Shown: positions 27,101 through 42,800 of the stretch, in pieces | Numbering within the stretch: position 1 is the stretch's first letter | Layout: each line of letters starts with the position of its first letter | NCBI GenBank assembly: GCA_949126835.1 | Contig: OX421500.1 | Span: 32,594,141-32,658,140 of the forward strand | Direction: 5' to 3' | DNA: 64,000 nt | Source of the DNA: Anisus vortex | Taxonomy: Eukaryota; Mollusca; Gastropoda; Planorbidae | The notes under the pieces: model-generated | Database searches by the model: none | What the model was told of the DNA's origin: nothing | The model's input: only the letters and a program-made list of their open reading frames with translations | Translations under genes and position numbers: made by a program

Positions 27101-30100
27101 TTAACACACTTTGTCGTGCGCAGAAGTACTGATGTTGCAGTCGCTAATATAATAAATAAAGCAAGGCAATACGTTTACAAAACGGTTTTAGCATTAGAAC
27201 CTAATCATGATAATCTAGAATGTTCTAGTGTTTAATTATTATGTAGGTAGAACTGCAGTCAAATAATTATAAACCAGCCATTTAACTAAAAGTCACCAAA
27301 GTTGACATTCAAAACCATTTTAAAGTCAACATTGAAGTAGTGGATTTTACCACCGGCCATACAGCCCTGGTTACGGTAATGTTGTACTATGTTTATTTTC
27401 TTTTAGGTATAACCTTGAAGATTTATGTTGGTTTAAAAAGTCTTGAAATAACTGTCCAAGCTGACAATAAGTTGCAAGGAAAAACAAAAGGGCTGATGGG
27501 AAACTTTGATGGAAATCCTAAAAATGACTTTGTGCTACCCAATGGAACTGTGTTGATTCCCAATCAGACTGATACAGAGAGGAAAATATTTTTTAATTTT
27601 GGCAAACAATGTAAGGAAGTAGAAATATTTATGAAATATTAATACAATAATTTGAATGAGATAGTTTTGAAAATAAATGTAATGTAAAACAATGTCATTC
27701 ATTGAAATTCAAAAATATTTCTGTCTGTTTATTTTATACCTTGGCAGGGGAAGTTAATGATCGCACCAGCATCTTCACATATAAAGAAGGAGACAACTCT
27801 GCTACATTCAGGGATCCAGATTTTATGCCAACATTCATAGAAGAAGTGCCTCCATCAGTACTGGAGGAGGCAATACGTGTGTGTGGTGCTGGGAATGATG
27901 CCTGTATATTTGACTTTGTGGCAACTGGAGATAAAGCATTTGCTGCAAATACCAACAACACTAACTTAGAGACCAAAGCAGCTGTTCAATCTTTAAGTAA
28001 TTAAAGAATATAAAGATTGATAAATAAGTCATGAATTAGTGTTATTTATTATTTATAATAATCTTATACTTGTGTATGCTTGTAACAAAAAGATACATTA
28101 TTCAAAGGATAAAGAAAGATTGTTTCATCTCAGATTGTCTCATTTCTTTCCAGCCAACAGTTTACCTGTTTTAAACTTAACACATCCTTTAAACAATGAC
28201 AGCCTTTGGGAAGTGACAGCCAATAGAATAAACTCCATAAGAGTTCTAGCAACAGATGCTGATTCTGATAATGTAACATATGCATTAGAGACCACTTACC
28301 CAGGACTTAGTATATCATCAAATGGAACTATTACCTACACTCCAGATGCTAACAATATTTTTGTCATTCAGTAAGTCTTGAAGTAATCTCATAGTTTTGT
28401 ATTTTTTTTCTTTTATAAACTAATTACAGAGACATTCATATTTTATTTAATTATTTCAAATATTTGCAGAGTTTATGCAGTAGATTCACATGGTGGTCAA
28501 TCTAAAACTTTGACTATATCTACTGGTGTATGCAATGATTGTAACAATCATGGACTGTGTGATCATAATAGACTTATTAATCATGTGGAAACCTCAGTGC
28601 TTTATGCCTGTAATTGTTATCCTGCTTATACAGGTAAAGTGAATTGAATAGTGATCCTTCTACGTATTACTCAGGATGTATTAACATTTCAAAACTGGGT
28701 GAAATTATTGCATATAGACCTTTTCATTTTGTTAATTATTCTAAAATAAAGGTCTGCGTCTGCGCACTCGGTCGGGGGCAGAAAGAAACAGCTGTTTGTT
28801 CTTTGTCTTTGTTATTTAACTGGGGGCCTAGTGGTTTTTAGGATTAATTATATTAGTTGTTCATTAAAAAAAATAATGACTTCATAAAAACTTTATACAG
28901 AGAAGCCAGGGAGCGAACTGTACCTTTTTTTTTACATTTTGAACCAGTTTTTAACAAAAAAACATTCATTATACATTTTAGGCTTACGAAGCGTCTATGG
29001 CGACTATGGTTACCCAGACCCATTTAATGTACCGAGCAATCGATGTGTCAGTAACTCGTTATATAAAACATAGGCTACAAAAAATAGCATTTTAGATAGT
29101 TATAAAGCTTTGTTTGTGTAGAAGTCTCAACACTTATTTTGCATTACTTTCTTATACTTATATTTTGCAATATAAATCGTTGTAGGCCTAATTTTACTTT
29201 TTCTTACTTCTAGTTCTAAGCCTAATAGTTTAATAGATAGGCTAGAATCTAGAATAATAATTAGACTAATAGCCTATCTTTTAATATAGGCCTAGTACCT
29301 ATAGTCCTATATAGACTACTATAGATCCTACTAGAGCCAGAGCAGTATAAATTTAACAAAGCTATAGATAGGCCTATATAAATTATAAATATATAGGATT
29401 ATAGGCCCTATTATTTAATGAAGCATATCAGCATAGGCATAGGGCATAGGTCTATCGCCATATCTATCGAATCGGTCTGTCATATAACTAACTTTATATA
29501 ATTATAGTGTAGGCCTATATATTATAGTCTATTTATAAAGCCTAGGCCTTTATGCCTAGGCCGATGCTATAATTTAAACGGTTTAAGCTCAAACTATTTA
29601 GGCTACTATATTACAAGCTATTTGACGCTATATGGCTAGGCCTAATCTATAATAATTTAAGCCTATTTATAGTATTAAGCTATGTGACAATATTAAATAT
29701 AGAACAAAAAAGACTTTTGCTTATATATATGTAATCTATATTCTATATGTCATATAATAGGGCCATAAGGCTAAGGCTAAGAATTTTTAGTTATAGGCCT
29801 ATTAAAATTATTGAATAATATTTCATGCACAATGACAATATGAATATCTATAGTAGGCCTACCTATCATATTCAATATGGAAAACATCAGCCTGGGCCCG
29901 ACTATACGACATAGGCCTATATATATTAGCCTCTTCCTACGAACAATATCTTTTTTAAGTTTATCATAATATTTGCTATGGCTATAATATGGTCTACTAT
30001 GGTTTTTATATTCGTAAAGATTAAAGATGCATCGGCTCTTGTTTCTGTCTCTATCAAACATTAAATAGGCCTATATCTAGAATTATATTTGCCTTTTTAT

Positions 30101-33100
30101 TAATCAAAACGAGCGATTTAGGTCTAGGGCTAAGTTAAACAATACTGCAATAGCTTGAATAGCCGACAGTAATAAAAGCCTAATTATTATTTTTTCGATA
30201 CAAAACTATATCTAGTTCTAAACGTAATTTTTTTTTACATTGAAGAAACTCAACAAAAAGTAATGGCACAGTGATCACGATAGAATCGACCATAATATTA
30301 AGGTCCAAAGCATAGAGTCCAGGTCTAAGAAATTTTTTTCTTAAAACAAAAAGAAGCTCTAAACGTTATTTTTTAACAATTCCCTTCCTAGGTTCTTAGT
30401 TTAAGGTCTCCATGTGTTTTTATGGTTTAAAGTTAGAAAACAACTATAATAACATTAAAAAAAACCAACACCTTTAATAAAATACTATATGGAAAGAAGA
30501 AACAAAAATCTTTGTGCCCCCAAAAGAAATATATGTCAGTGAGTCTCAAGGCCAAGCCCCTTTTCCGGGGTCAAACTAAAAAGGTCTATTTCCATTCTCA
30601 TAACAAATAATTTCTTTGAGTTTTTTTTTTACATATTTTAAACCATATATGATACAACTGTGTATATTTATTTGAAAAACAAACTAGTTGAACCATAGAC
30701 ACATTGTGTATATTAAAAAGAAGATATTGACAAAAAAACAATACAACATCATATACAGTATACATATGCAACATAAACAAAACAACAGACTGGACATAAA
30801 AACAACTTATGGAAATAATATGCTGATAAATAAACCTTTCTTGGACAAGTAACACATTTGTTTAAAGATTAAAAAGAAACTATAAATTTTCATCATAATT
30901 TCTTTAAAGTATTTTTTTATCAGTGTAGAAAATAACTTACAGCTCATTTTAATATGTTTAGTATTAAAATTAAGTAAATAAATCCAATTTAGTATTAAAA
31001 CAGCTAAATTCATTTAAATGTTAATTTTGTATATGTTTAATATAATGTAAAAATAAATATGGAAATATATATAAATATATATATATACAGGAGATTTCTG
31101 CACTGAAAACTACAATGCCTGTAGTTCTACACCATGTGCTGTGGGTCAGAGTTGCACTGACCTTACACCAGAACAACAGGGTATGAATGAATTAGGATAC
31201 ATCTGTGGGCCCTGTCCTGTTGGATTTGAATTACAAGGTGGCAAATGTACAGGTCAGTGAAAAATAATGCTCTCCATTAAACAGTTGCTGAACTTGGTTA
31301 TGAATATTAAGAATTGACAGGTTTGCAAAGTTCTTTTTTTTTTCACTCAAATATTTTTTCTAAAACAAATGATTTATTTGAAACAAATAAACTGATAAGT
31401 TATTGAAACAAACCAATCAGATTGGCATAATGAATAAATATGAACTGAATTGTATAGTATAGTTAGTTCTATGGAAACCTGCCTATAATGTTGACCATAT
31501 TTTGTGAACATTTATAGAATTATCATTTGTATATTCTTTTTAATCTGTTCTTTTGCTTAAGATATCAATGAATGCAATGATAATGTGACATGCCCACAAA
31601 ACTGTGTCAACTCTGTTGGTTCTTATGCATGCAGCTGTTTTAGTGGTTACAGAATGAATTCTATAAATAACAGGCTCTGTGATGGTAAAGTATTCATTTT
31701 ATCCAAACTTCTCTATTTCATGCATTTAGTCAAATTATAAATTTAACATCTATTTCCTAAGGCTTTAGTCTAACAGTAGCCTACTATGATAAAAATATAA
31801 TACAGTGGTACATCGGGTTAAAAATGATTCAGTTTACCAACAACAACTTTGAAAATTTGTTTGTCTTGGGTTATGAACAGTGCCTCGTGCTACAAATGAA
31901 GGCGAGAGAGAGATAGCAAGGTTTAATATTGAAAACCAATCATTTACAGTACAAATGAAGACCTTGCAGTACTAACATTGCATACCGCTAACCTAGTTTT
32001 GCCTGCTAGTGCAAACTCAATTTCATTTGTCTTACTACTTGTAACTACACATCAGTAATTTAACAGATTTCTTAGCATTGGCACTATGTTCAGTTTATCT
32101 CTTTCAATATTTTCCTTGTTAAATCCATCAATTATAAGTTTGAAAATGGTAATTGGGTTGCTAGGAAGCAGTAAGAAAGATAGACTAAATCTTTTTTTTA
32201 ATTTTACATTAAGTAAATTTGATTTATTTTTAATTTTTTTAATACCTGAAGTGCACATATTCTTTGCGTTTTGTTAGGTAGATGACCAGATGTTACTAAA
32301 AAAAGAAAGCTTCTTTCAGCTTAAAACAAATTGTATTTTTCTCATTGATTGTAATGTTTAAAGTTACAAACATTTCAGTTTACAAACGAAGTTAGGACCG
32401 AGTTAAGTTCGTAACCCGACATACCACTGTAACAACTATATTTTATAGCAAAGAGAAAATTTAACTTTAAAATGGTATTATTTGATAATTTAATTCTTAC
32501 CCGTTTGCTCATCAGATATCAATGAATGTGAAGAAAGCACAGATGACTGCTCCCAAGTTTGTGAAAATGTTCCTGGCAGCTATGCATGTAAATGTATTAG
32601 TGGATACTACATCAGCAATAGTACATGTGAAAAAAGTAAGTTATGCTGCACTCTTCATAATTGTTTTACATAAAATATGTAGTCTATTATCACTTTCAGT
32701 CTGCTATTAGATCTTGTAGTTCTGAATGCTAGTGTAAAAAAGAGCTTTTGATATAACAGGAGTTGATAAGTGAATTAATCCCATCAATGGCCATTAATAG
32801 CTGCTTATTGCCCTAGCAACAGATGTCCTGTTATCACTTTTTCTACTCATGTTATCACTTTTTCTACTCAATCAACTGTGAATACCCATACAAAATGTAT
32901 ATGCAACATTTTATGTTTATACATTTTAAAACTATATGTTAGTTTCCTCCCTAAAACCAAAGATTATAATCTTATTACTTATTTTATTGCAGATATTACA
33001 AATGAAGATCAATGCAAATTAAAAAATTGTACAGATTTATGTTTTGTTGAAAATAGAACAGCTGTATGTCGTTGTTCAGTTGGCTATGCACTTGAAACTG

Positions 33101-36100
33101 ATGGAGTTACTTGCAAAAGTAAATATTGTATTTTAGTAATAACTTATTATTGATTTCTTCTTCTTATTATTATAAAATACAAGCCGTTATGTGCCCGGTC
33201 CTCCGAACCGGCTAAAAGTTATGTTTACATACACTCTAACTACTCAGTCAGTTATAATGAGATTGCCCGCATGACCTACGACACGAATTTAAACGTAAGG
33301 TAATTTTTTATTTGCCCGCTACAACATGAATTACCCGTTAAAATCATTACTCATCACCCATTATAACAATTACAAAATTGCCCGCTATAAATTACGACGC
33401 AAATTAAAACATGAATATATTTTGTTCTATTCATTGATTAAGAACATTCGACAGTACTTTTATTTTTTTTTTAATGATTGTTTGATATATTTTTTTTTAC
33501 GACAAACATTAAGTCGCAGACCTATGTTGTGTTGTTTTTGTTTATTTGCTATTTATTTATTTATTGTTGCTTTGGAAGCAAACTTAGAATTAAATTTTCT
33601 ATTCAACATGTAAAACAATAACAAATGAAACCCTTATGAAATAATGTTTATAAAACGTATACGACACGAATTAAAACTTTAAAAATTTAGTTCCGGCAAT
33701 TTGAACATTGCCCGGCAAATTAAACATTGCCCGGTAATTTAAACATTGCCCGGTAATTTAAACATTGCCCGGTATTATAAACATTGCCCGGTATTAGAAA
33801 AATTGCCCGGTAATTTAAACATTGCCCGGTAATTTAAACATTGCCCGGTAATTTAAACATTGCCCGGTATTATAAACATTGCCCGGTATTATAAACATTG
33901 CCCGGTAATTTAAACATTGCCCGGTAATTTAAACATTGCCCGGTATTATAAACATTGCCCGGTATTATAAACATTACCCGGTAATTTAAACATTGCCCGG
34001 TAATTTAAACAATGGCCGTTACCTAGGCGATAAGCCTAAAGGTGCCCAGTTCTCGGAACTGGATAAAATAACCCATGGAGTTATAAACAATAGTCTTAAG
34101 CGGGCATAAAGTATTTTCCGGTAACTTATACCATTTAAATATTGCATTTTACAAATTACGACGCAAATTAAAACAAAATTTTGTTCCCTTCTTAAACGCA
34201 TAAATACGCAAAATTTGATGACGCCATATAATTATAAGCTTAAATATAGAGTGTAACCAGGACCATTGCGTTTAAATAAGCTTAGTAAGGCGTCGGTATT
34301 ACTTCCCGAAACAGAAAAAAAAATGCTAAACCTATTTGCTTTGTCCTATGTTTGTAAAGTTTTAAATTATTAATTAGCTTTAAGTCATGTATTCACAGTG
34401 TAAAGTATTAAAGTAGTGATAGATTAGGAAAATCAACTACAGTATTGGTAGTGTAAAGAATTTATGTTGTTTACGGCACGTAGACAATTTAAACATGAAG
34501 AAAATTTGTTCCCGTAATTGAGTTGAGATAATAAAATCCATGCACATAGTTTGATGACGTCAATTTAAACATGAATGAAAAATGTCCCTTCATTGCTATA
34601 AAATCCATGCGCAAAGATTGATGACGTCATAAAAATAATCTCAGCGCATCCTTTTTTTTTTCTAACTTTGTGACGATAAACTATAAAAAGTTGTACTGGC
34701 AAAGACAATGTGAATCAAAAGTTGTGTTTTTTTCGCGTTTTTTGACCAAACTGACCACTGCGGTCATTTTAATTTTTTTAAAACCTTGACAGTGTTCACC
34801 GCCGTAACGCAAAGAATATTTGTAGCAAATTTCACGTTTTTATGTCCAGTATTTAAAAAGATTATGCGGTATGTACATACCCAGCCAGCCAGCCAGCCAC
34901 ATACATACATATTCCTTTTGAGATTTATATATATACAAGCCGTTATGTGCCCGGTCCTCCGAACCGGCTAAAAGTTATGTTTACATACACTCTAACTACT
35001 CAGGCAGTTATAATGAGATTGCCCGCATGACCTACGACACGAATTTAAACGTGAGGTAATTTTTTATTTGCCCGCTACAACATGAATTACCCGTTAAAAT
35101 CATTACTCATCACCCATTATAACAATTACAAAATTGCCCGCTATAAATTACGACGCAAATTAAAACATGAATATATTTTGTTCTATTCATTGATTAAGAA
35201 CATTCGACACTACTTTTTTTTTTTCAATGATTGTTTGATATATTTTTTTTACGACAAACATTAAGTCGCAGACCTATGTTGTGTTGTTTTTGTTTTTTTG
35301 CTATTTATTTATTTATTGTTGCTTTGGAAGCAAACTTAGAATTAATTTTTCTATTCAACATGTAAAACAATAACAAATGAAACCCTTATGAAATAATGTT
35401 TATAAAACGTATACGACACGAATTAAAACTTTAAAAATTTAGTTCCGGCAATTTGAAAATTGCCCGGCAAATTAAACATTGCCCGGTAATTTAAACATTG
35501 CCTGGTAATTTAAACATTGCCCGGTATTATAAACATTGCCCGGTATTATAAACATTGCCCGGTATTATAAACATTGCCCGGTAATTTAAACATTGCCCGG
35601 TATTATAAACATTGCCCGGTATTATAAACATTGCCCGGTAATTTAAACATTGCCCGGTAATTTAAACATTGCCCGGTATTATAAACATTGCCCGGTATTA
35701 TAAACATTGCCCGGTAAATTAAACATTGCCCGGTAATTTAAACATTGCCCGGTATTATAAACATTGCCCGGTATTATAAACATTGCCCGGTAATTTAAAC
35801 ATTGCCCGGTAATTTAAACATTGTCCGGTATTATAAACATTGCCCGGTAATTTAAACATTGCCCGGTAATTTAAACATTGCCTGGTATTATAAACATTGC
35901 CCGGTAATTTAAACATTGCCCGGTAATTAAAACAATGGCCGTTACCAAGGCGATAAGCCTAAAGGTGCCCAGTTCTCGGAACTGGATAAAATAACCCATG
36001 GAGTTATAAGCAATTGTCTTAAGCGGGGATAAAGTATTTTCCGGTAACTTAATTTTTTTACTTAAACCATTTAAATATTGCATTCTACAAATTACGACGC

Positions 36101-36815
36101 AAATTAAAACAAAATTTTGTTCCCTTCTTAAACGCATAAATACGCAAAATTTGATGACGCCATATAATTATAAGCTTAAATATAGAGTGTAACCAGGACC
36201 ACTGCGTTTAAATAAGCTTAGTAATGCGTCGGTATTACTTCCGAAAACAGAAAAAAAATGCTAAATCTATTTGCTTTGTCCTATGTTTGTAAAGTTTTAA
36301 ATTATTAATTAGCTTTAAGTCATGTATTCATAGTGTAAAGTATCAAAGTAGTGATAGATTAAGAAAATCAACTACAGTATTGGTAGTGTAAAGAATTTAT
36401 GTTGTTTACGGCACGTAGACAATTTAAACATGAAAAAAAATTTGTTCCCGTCATTGAGTTGAGATAATAAAATCCATGCACATAGTTTGATGACGTCAAT
36501 TTAAACATGAATGAAAAATGTCCCTTCATTGCTATAAAATCCATGCGCAAAGATTGATGACGTCATAAAAATAATCTCAGCGCATCCTTTTTTTTTCTAA
36601 CTTTGTGACGAAAAACTATAAAAAGTTGTACTGGCAAAGACAATGTGAATCAAAAGTTGTGTTTTTTTCACGTTTTTTGACCAAACTGACCACTGCGGTC
36701 ATTTTAATTTTTTTAAAACCTTGACAGTGTTCACCGCCGTAACGCAAAGAATATTTGTAGCAAATTTCACGTTTTTATGTCCAGTATTTAAAAAGATTAT
36801 GCGGTATGTACATAC

Positions 36816-36858
<43 letters not shown>

Positions 36859-39800
36859 CATATTCCTTTGGAGATTTATATATATATATGATGATATTGT
36901 TTTATTATATATTTTCTGTTTTCTTACACATTTGAAATATTTACCAAAAAAAATTGCTAACAGCATAAAGTAGGCTAAAATATATTAGTATATGCTGCCA
37001 TGATAATATAGTTACTATGGAATGATTTTAGGTACATTTTAAAGATGTAATTTAATTAATTAGGCAATTAAAAACTTTCCAATCATTTTGAAAAAAGGTA
37101 ATGAGAGAAACTAATTATTGAATTGTAAATTATAACTCTCAGGCAGTTGGTGCGTTTTCTTGGTTTACATTCATAGTCATATATGATACTGGTATCTTCT
37201 GATATATGATGTTGTTATCTTCTGATATATAATACTGTCATCTTATGATATATGATACTGTTATCTTCTGATATATGATACTGTTATCTTCTGATATATA
37301 ACACTGTCATCTTTTGATATATGACACTGTCATCTTCCCATATATAATACTGTTATCTTCTGATATATGATACTGTTATCTTCTGACATATAATACTGTC
37401 ATCTTCTGTTATATGATACTGTCATCTTCTGATATATGATACTGTCATCTTCTGATATATGATACTGTCATCTTCTGATATATAAAACTATCCTCTTCTG
37501 ATTATGATACTGTCATCTTTGGATATTTGATACTTTAATTTTTTAATATATGAAACTCAATCTTTTGATATATGATACAGCCATCTTTTGATATATGATA
37601 CTGTTATCTTAGGATATAAAATCATCTTATAGTAATATGAATTTGTTCTTAATCATGTTGCTAAACAATAGAAATCACAACAGAAATATTGCTTGATCTC
37701 CATTTAACCTTCCTTGCAAAATTGTATATAGGCACTGTGAAATTATGTATCAGTAATTTATGAGCATAAAACTTTGTTTTATTTATTCTTCCAGATATTG
37801 ATGAATGCAGTCTTGCTAAGAAACCTTGTAGTCATGTTTGCACAGATACTAAAGGGAAATTTGTTTGTTCATGTTACCCTGGATTTAAACTTGCACCTGA
37901 CAAAATTTCATGCACAGGTTAGTTATTGGTTTTGTTTGTTTTCTTGGATTATGTTAATATGGAAACTAATGTAACGTATAAGTATAATTAACTCCCTTGA
38001 TTTTGTTTGTTTATCTCCCTTTTTATAACTCGTGGTCAAATGTCTTTTTGGTTACCCGAGAATGACCCTTGTCCGCTTGAATGAAAGCGTTGGGTCATAC
38101 CCCGTGTGTACGGTAGCAAGTGTGTATGAGTGTTACGTCAGTCAGACGAGTTGAGTTAAAGAGAGTAGACGTGCTGTTGTTTATTGACTTGTGTTCTAAT
38201 ATGAATGGTATGCATTTTATAGACTGTGGAGTTAAGTATTATTTATTATTAAAAGTATTCTTTATTGTTTCTAAAGTCGTTGTATTCGTTACATAAAAGG
38301 AAGTTGAAGGAGACTAATTATTCTTTTAGGAAAAATAAGTAGTATTAGAGATAGAACCAAACCCCTAGGCACCGAGACGTAACACTATACATAACTATAA
38401 ACATTATTTCTTTAAATAACTAGCTATATGTTTCCTTAAAATCTCTACATAACTCTTGTCATACTTGTCCATTGTGTCCAGCTTGTGAAACATCTTTCTA
38501 TGGAGTTGAATGCAGTAAGTCCTGTCAGTGTAGTGGACATGGTACATGTGATTCTGTCAGAGGCTGTATTTGTGATATTGGCTGGACAGGCATAAACTGT
38601 AACACAGATATTGATGAATGCACAGCAAGGCTGGACAGCTGTAAAACTGGAGAGATTTGTGTGAACAACCAGGGGAGCTATTCATGTGATTGCCCTATTG
38701 GATATAGCAGGAACGTGAACCAGACTTGTGAAGGTCAGTTAAAAACATTTGACAAATTATGTATGCACTGGGAAAATATAGGAAAGGGTGGCCGAGCAAC
38801 AGCACGTTCAGCTGGCGTACTAAAGGTTCTGGGTTCAAATCCCAGTTAAGGCTTGGTAAAGTAAAGCAGACCGGCCACACAATTCCCTAGTATGCTGTGG
38901 CTACAGAAACTTGTGATTGCTGCTTCACCAGTCCCATGGATCAATTTGGTCAGATGTGCTACTTTACTACTTACTTACTGTGAAATATTCCACTAACACA
39001 TAAAAGATGAACTAATACTTTGCTGATTTCCTTGTTATATTTCAGACATAAATGAGTGCATTGATCGAGGTCTAAACGATTGTAATCCATTATTAGAGGA
39101 CTGCATCAACAACTATGGTAGCCATGTATGTAACTGTAAGGCTGGCTATGCTCGAGATGCAAAAAGCAATTGCGCTAGTATGTATAATATTATAATTTTT
39201 TAAACCAAAGTAATATTTTTTTCATTGATTTCATACACTATCTATGTATGAAATGCCAACATTGAAACACTTAATTGGGTTTTAAATTGAGTTCTTATGT
39301 TTTCCTTCAGACATTGATGAATGTGCTACTGGTGATAACAGTTGTGAACAACTATGTATAGATGTACCTGGAAAGTACAACTGTGATTGCAGATATGGTT
39401 TTCAATTAGCTGATGACAGAGTCTCCTGCAGTATAGGTAAAACTAAGAATTTTTACACTTTTCTTGTTCCATTAAGTTTATAATAAAAAAATGTAACACT
39501 AGTATGGTAATATGAAAGTTTCACAGTAAATTAACTCAATATGAAACATATAGCTATTTTCATAAGTCTCATATAAGTTGCATAAATAGCTATTTTAGTC
39601 TTTGTTTATATATCAAACCCATTATCTGTCACTTAATGTTGTCAGAGTTCGTACAGTCATGGAATTTTGGAAAAGTTTTAGAAAATTAGTCAAACCATTT
39701 CCAATCTGAAAAAGTTTTAAAAAATTTCATTTTGATGATTTGGGCATGGAAAAGTTTCGGAATTTTTCTATTGAGAAATTTTTATTTCAAAAATTTAGCT

Positions 39801-42800
39801 GAGCCAGATTTTTCCATTCTCCAAAATATGTAGCCAATTCTCTAATACGCGAATTCCGCTTTTCTTGCAAACTTCCCCACCTACCTTGTGTTGACTATGC
39901 TACGCCAACCCTCTCTTGTCTTGCTAGTCGGTTTGTGTCTGGGAAGATGGTAGGGTACCCAGCCTCTCCTCTTCCTCCCCCCTCCTCGCAGTTTTGCGCG
40001 TGAAACTATCCATTTACGCAGTCTTGACGGGGTTTTGCGAGTAGAGCCTACACACTAAGCCAGCAACAATGTTTGTGTTATAAAATATTATGCTGTAAAA
40101 ACGAAGGGAGGGCTTGCGGTGTGTGTGTGGGGGGGGGGGGAAGGCTGTCCATAACTGACTAATTTGCTAGGACTAGGTCAAAAAATTCATAGATGATGTG
40201 TTTTTTTTTTTAACTTAAACTAAACATTACCTCTTACAACAAACTTAATTAAAAGAAAATGTTAAAGCTTGTTTCTCGTTTTATTACAAAGTAATATTTT
40301 TTAAAAATTATGTTTTCTATTTATCTCTATTTTAGCGAAAGATGTTTGTAAAGATTTTGAAAAACTCAATTGCTCACATGGGTGTTCAGTAGATCTACAA
40401 CAGAAAAAGTCTTATTGTTTCTGTAGAGATGGCTACAGACTTGTTAACAATGAATTGTGTCAAGGTATTGTTGATGTTTACATTTTCATTATCATTTGTA
40501 TACAAAGTATCCCACAATACAAAGTATATAACACAAGTAACTATTTACTTTTATGTCATCACAGATATCAATGAATGTGAAGTAGCTTCATTGAACTTGT
40601 GCAGTTATAAGTCTGGTTGTGTTAATCATGAGCCTGGATACAGTTGCTCTTGTCCACCAGGATCAAAGTTAGACAATGATGGACGTACTTGTATTGGTAA
40701 GAAAAACAGACTAATGTAGTAATGAAAACAAAAGAGGAAAATGTGTTACTATTATTTAAAGTTTTTGAAATTAAGCTCAATATATACAGTGACATTAATT
40801 AAGTAAATTCAAAACAAAAATAATATTTAATATCATTTACATTTTCTAGTAATTAAATGTATTTTCCTAAAAAAAATTTTTTTTTACAGATTGTAGTGGA
40901 ACAACTTGGGGTATTAATTGTTCCACATCTTGTTCATGTTCCTCTGGAGCTTCAAGGTGTGACAATGTTAGAGGATGTCTTTGTCAACCAGGTTATACAG
41001 GTAAGAAATGTAAACAATCCTCATCATCATAAGGTGCCATCATGCACAATTTTTTTATTTTATTCCTTTTTATCATCTCATATCTTCCTTCTCTGTCTTC
41101 CTCTGCAACTCTTTCCCTCCAGCTTTCAAGTTATTATTATGTTTTTGATTGTTTCTTTTCTTATTATGTGGCCTACTAATGTTGATTTCCTCTTTATGGT
41201 TTTTACAATTAATTATCTCCTAGCATTTTACATTTTGAGCACCTCCACGTTCAATATTTTCTCTGTCAATGCCACTCGCTGCATTCTTCTATGAAACCAC
41301 ATCGCTGCACTTTCAAAATCTGAAGTTATATTATATGTTAAAAATAGCATCACATAATATAATTACCGTGAGTTTGTTTATTTAGATGTTTGTTTGTTCG
41401 CTATAGGCCTTTAATCTGTTTGCCCAATCGGGTCAAAAGTTAAATGTATAAATTGGAAATATCCTCCAAAAGAGAATTTTATTTTATCAACAATATTGCT
41501 TAATTCGTTAATTTAAAAAAAAAAAAAACTTAGACCTATTACTAATCACTGTATTACTAAACTGAGCGCAATTTTCAGAATGATCTCCCCTTCAACGTTT
41601 ATTTACTATTTCCCAATAATTCCCCTTGCATAAAGTTGTTTATTTATCCTATAAAGTTATTACGGGATTAATGGGTTTGATCTTCAGAAGTAAAGGGAAG
41701 GGGGGTTAGTTTAAACATCGGCCTTGCCTAGACTAGGTTTGTTTATATTTGTATTACTTCCGGTTTCTAAGTTTTCGCATTTTTGATGATGTGTGACGAG
41801 GTGGGATGGGGGTCTAAGATATCTGACGTCACAGGAAAATGAATATATATATATATATATTTGTGAGCTATAGACTCCTAATCAGTTTGATCGATCAGGA
41901 CAACCAAAAATGGACATTTACTCGCAACTTTCCGGAATAGAACAATTTAATTTATCACGTATGCCATTTATTCCACATGAAAACTGTAATTTCCACACAC
42001 ACACACAAAAAAACAACAACTCCTCAGTGTAAAAGAGAGTAGCTTTCCTTTCATTCTGAGAGTGTTGAACAGGCAACTTTTTTTTTTATTGCTGCGCACT
42101 CTGTTGTTTTGTTTGCATTGTTGGTTTATACTGTACTTTTTTTTCTCTATTGTTGATCTCGCTATTATTCTTTTAATTTCTATATGATTTGTATGGACAC
42201 AATGTATCCACGGGTCAACTAGTACCATTTGATTTCCACATTGATCATAGAGGTATTGCTGTTAAAAAATAAGCTGGTCTCTTAAATTTGACAATTTTTC
42301 ATTTGTATTCCCCATGGCCAGGAACTTTTTGTGAAGTTGATGTTAATCAATGTACCAATGGAGAAATAAAATGTAACGAGAACCAACGGTGTGAGAATCG
42401 CCTTGGTCCTGACTCTTGTGTTTGTAAAACAGGATTTATTCAGAGTGGAACTTCCTGTGTGGGTCAGTAAACATTTGTACTAAAAAGATTTTTTTTAAAA
42501 TATAGGCCTAGCCTATAGAGAAAGAAAAAAAGTATATTTGCTTTTAGTGATAAAACAAAATAGCACAAGAAACATATAACTTTAGTCATTAAATAACACT
42601 TTTTGCAATAAGATTTTTTTTTCCCATTTAAGTATATAAATTACAAAATAGTTGTTCATGTTTATAGTTAAAGACCAAGTGAAGAGCTTATTATCAAAAT
42701 TGAGTTAACATTTGATTTTGATAGTATCTGAATGTTAATAAAAATCATTTACAAAAAATTTCAAAGATAAATTTTAAGTAATTAGTTCAATATTTGCATT

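Noticed and set aside
28710..30590. 1.9-kb TIR transposon bounded by ATAGACCTTTT
   Set aside because: Only 11 bp of inverted match and no target duplication; could be chance in this AT-rich sequence. Kept as a low-confidence note.
32522..32710. 62-codon frame starting ATG within exon 18
   Set aside because: Wrong frame; the EGF frame DINECEES has the cysteine pattern and fits the flanking phases.
33693..34012. CRISPR-like array of 19-bp units
   Set aside because: Units are contiguous with no unique spacers; it is a minisatellite in a eukaryotic intron.
38785..38860. Functional tRNA gene
   Set aside because: A and B boxes are present but no acceptor-stem pairing; the body is shared with other SINE copies.
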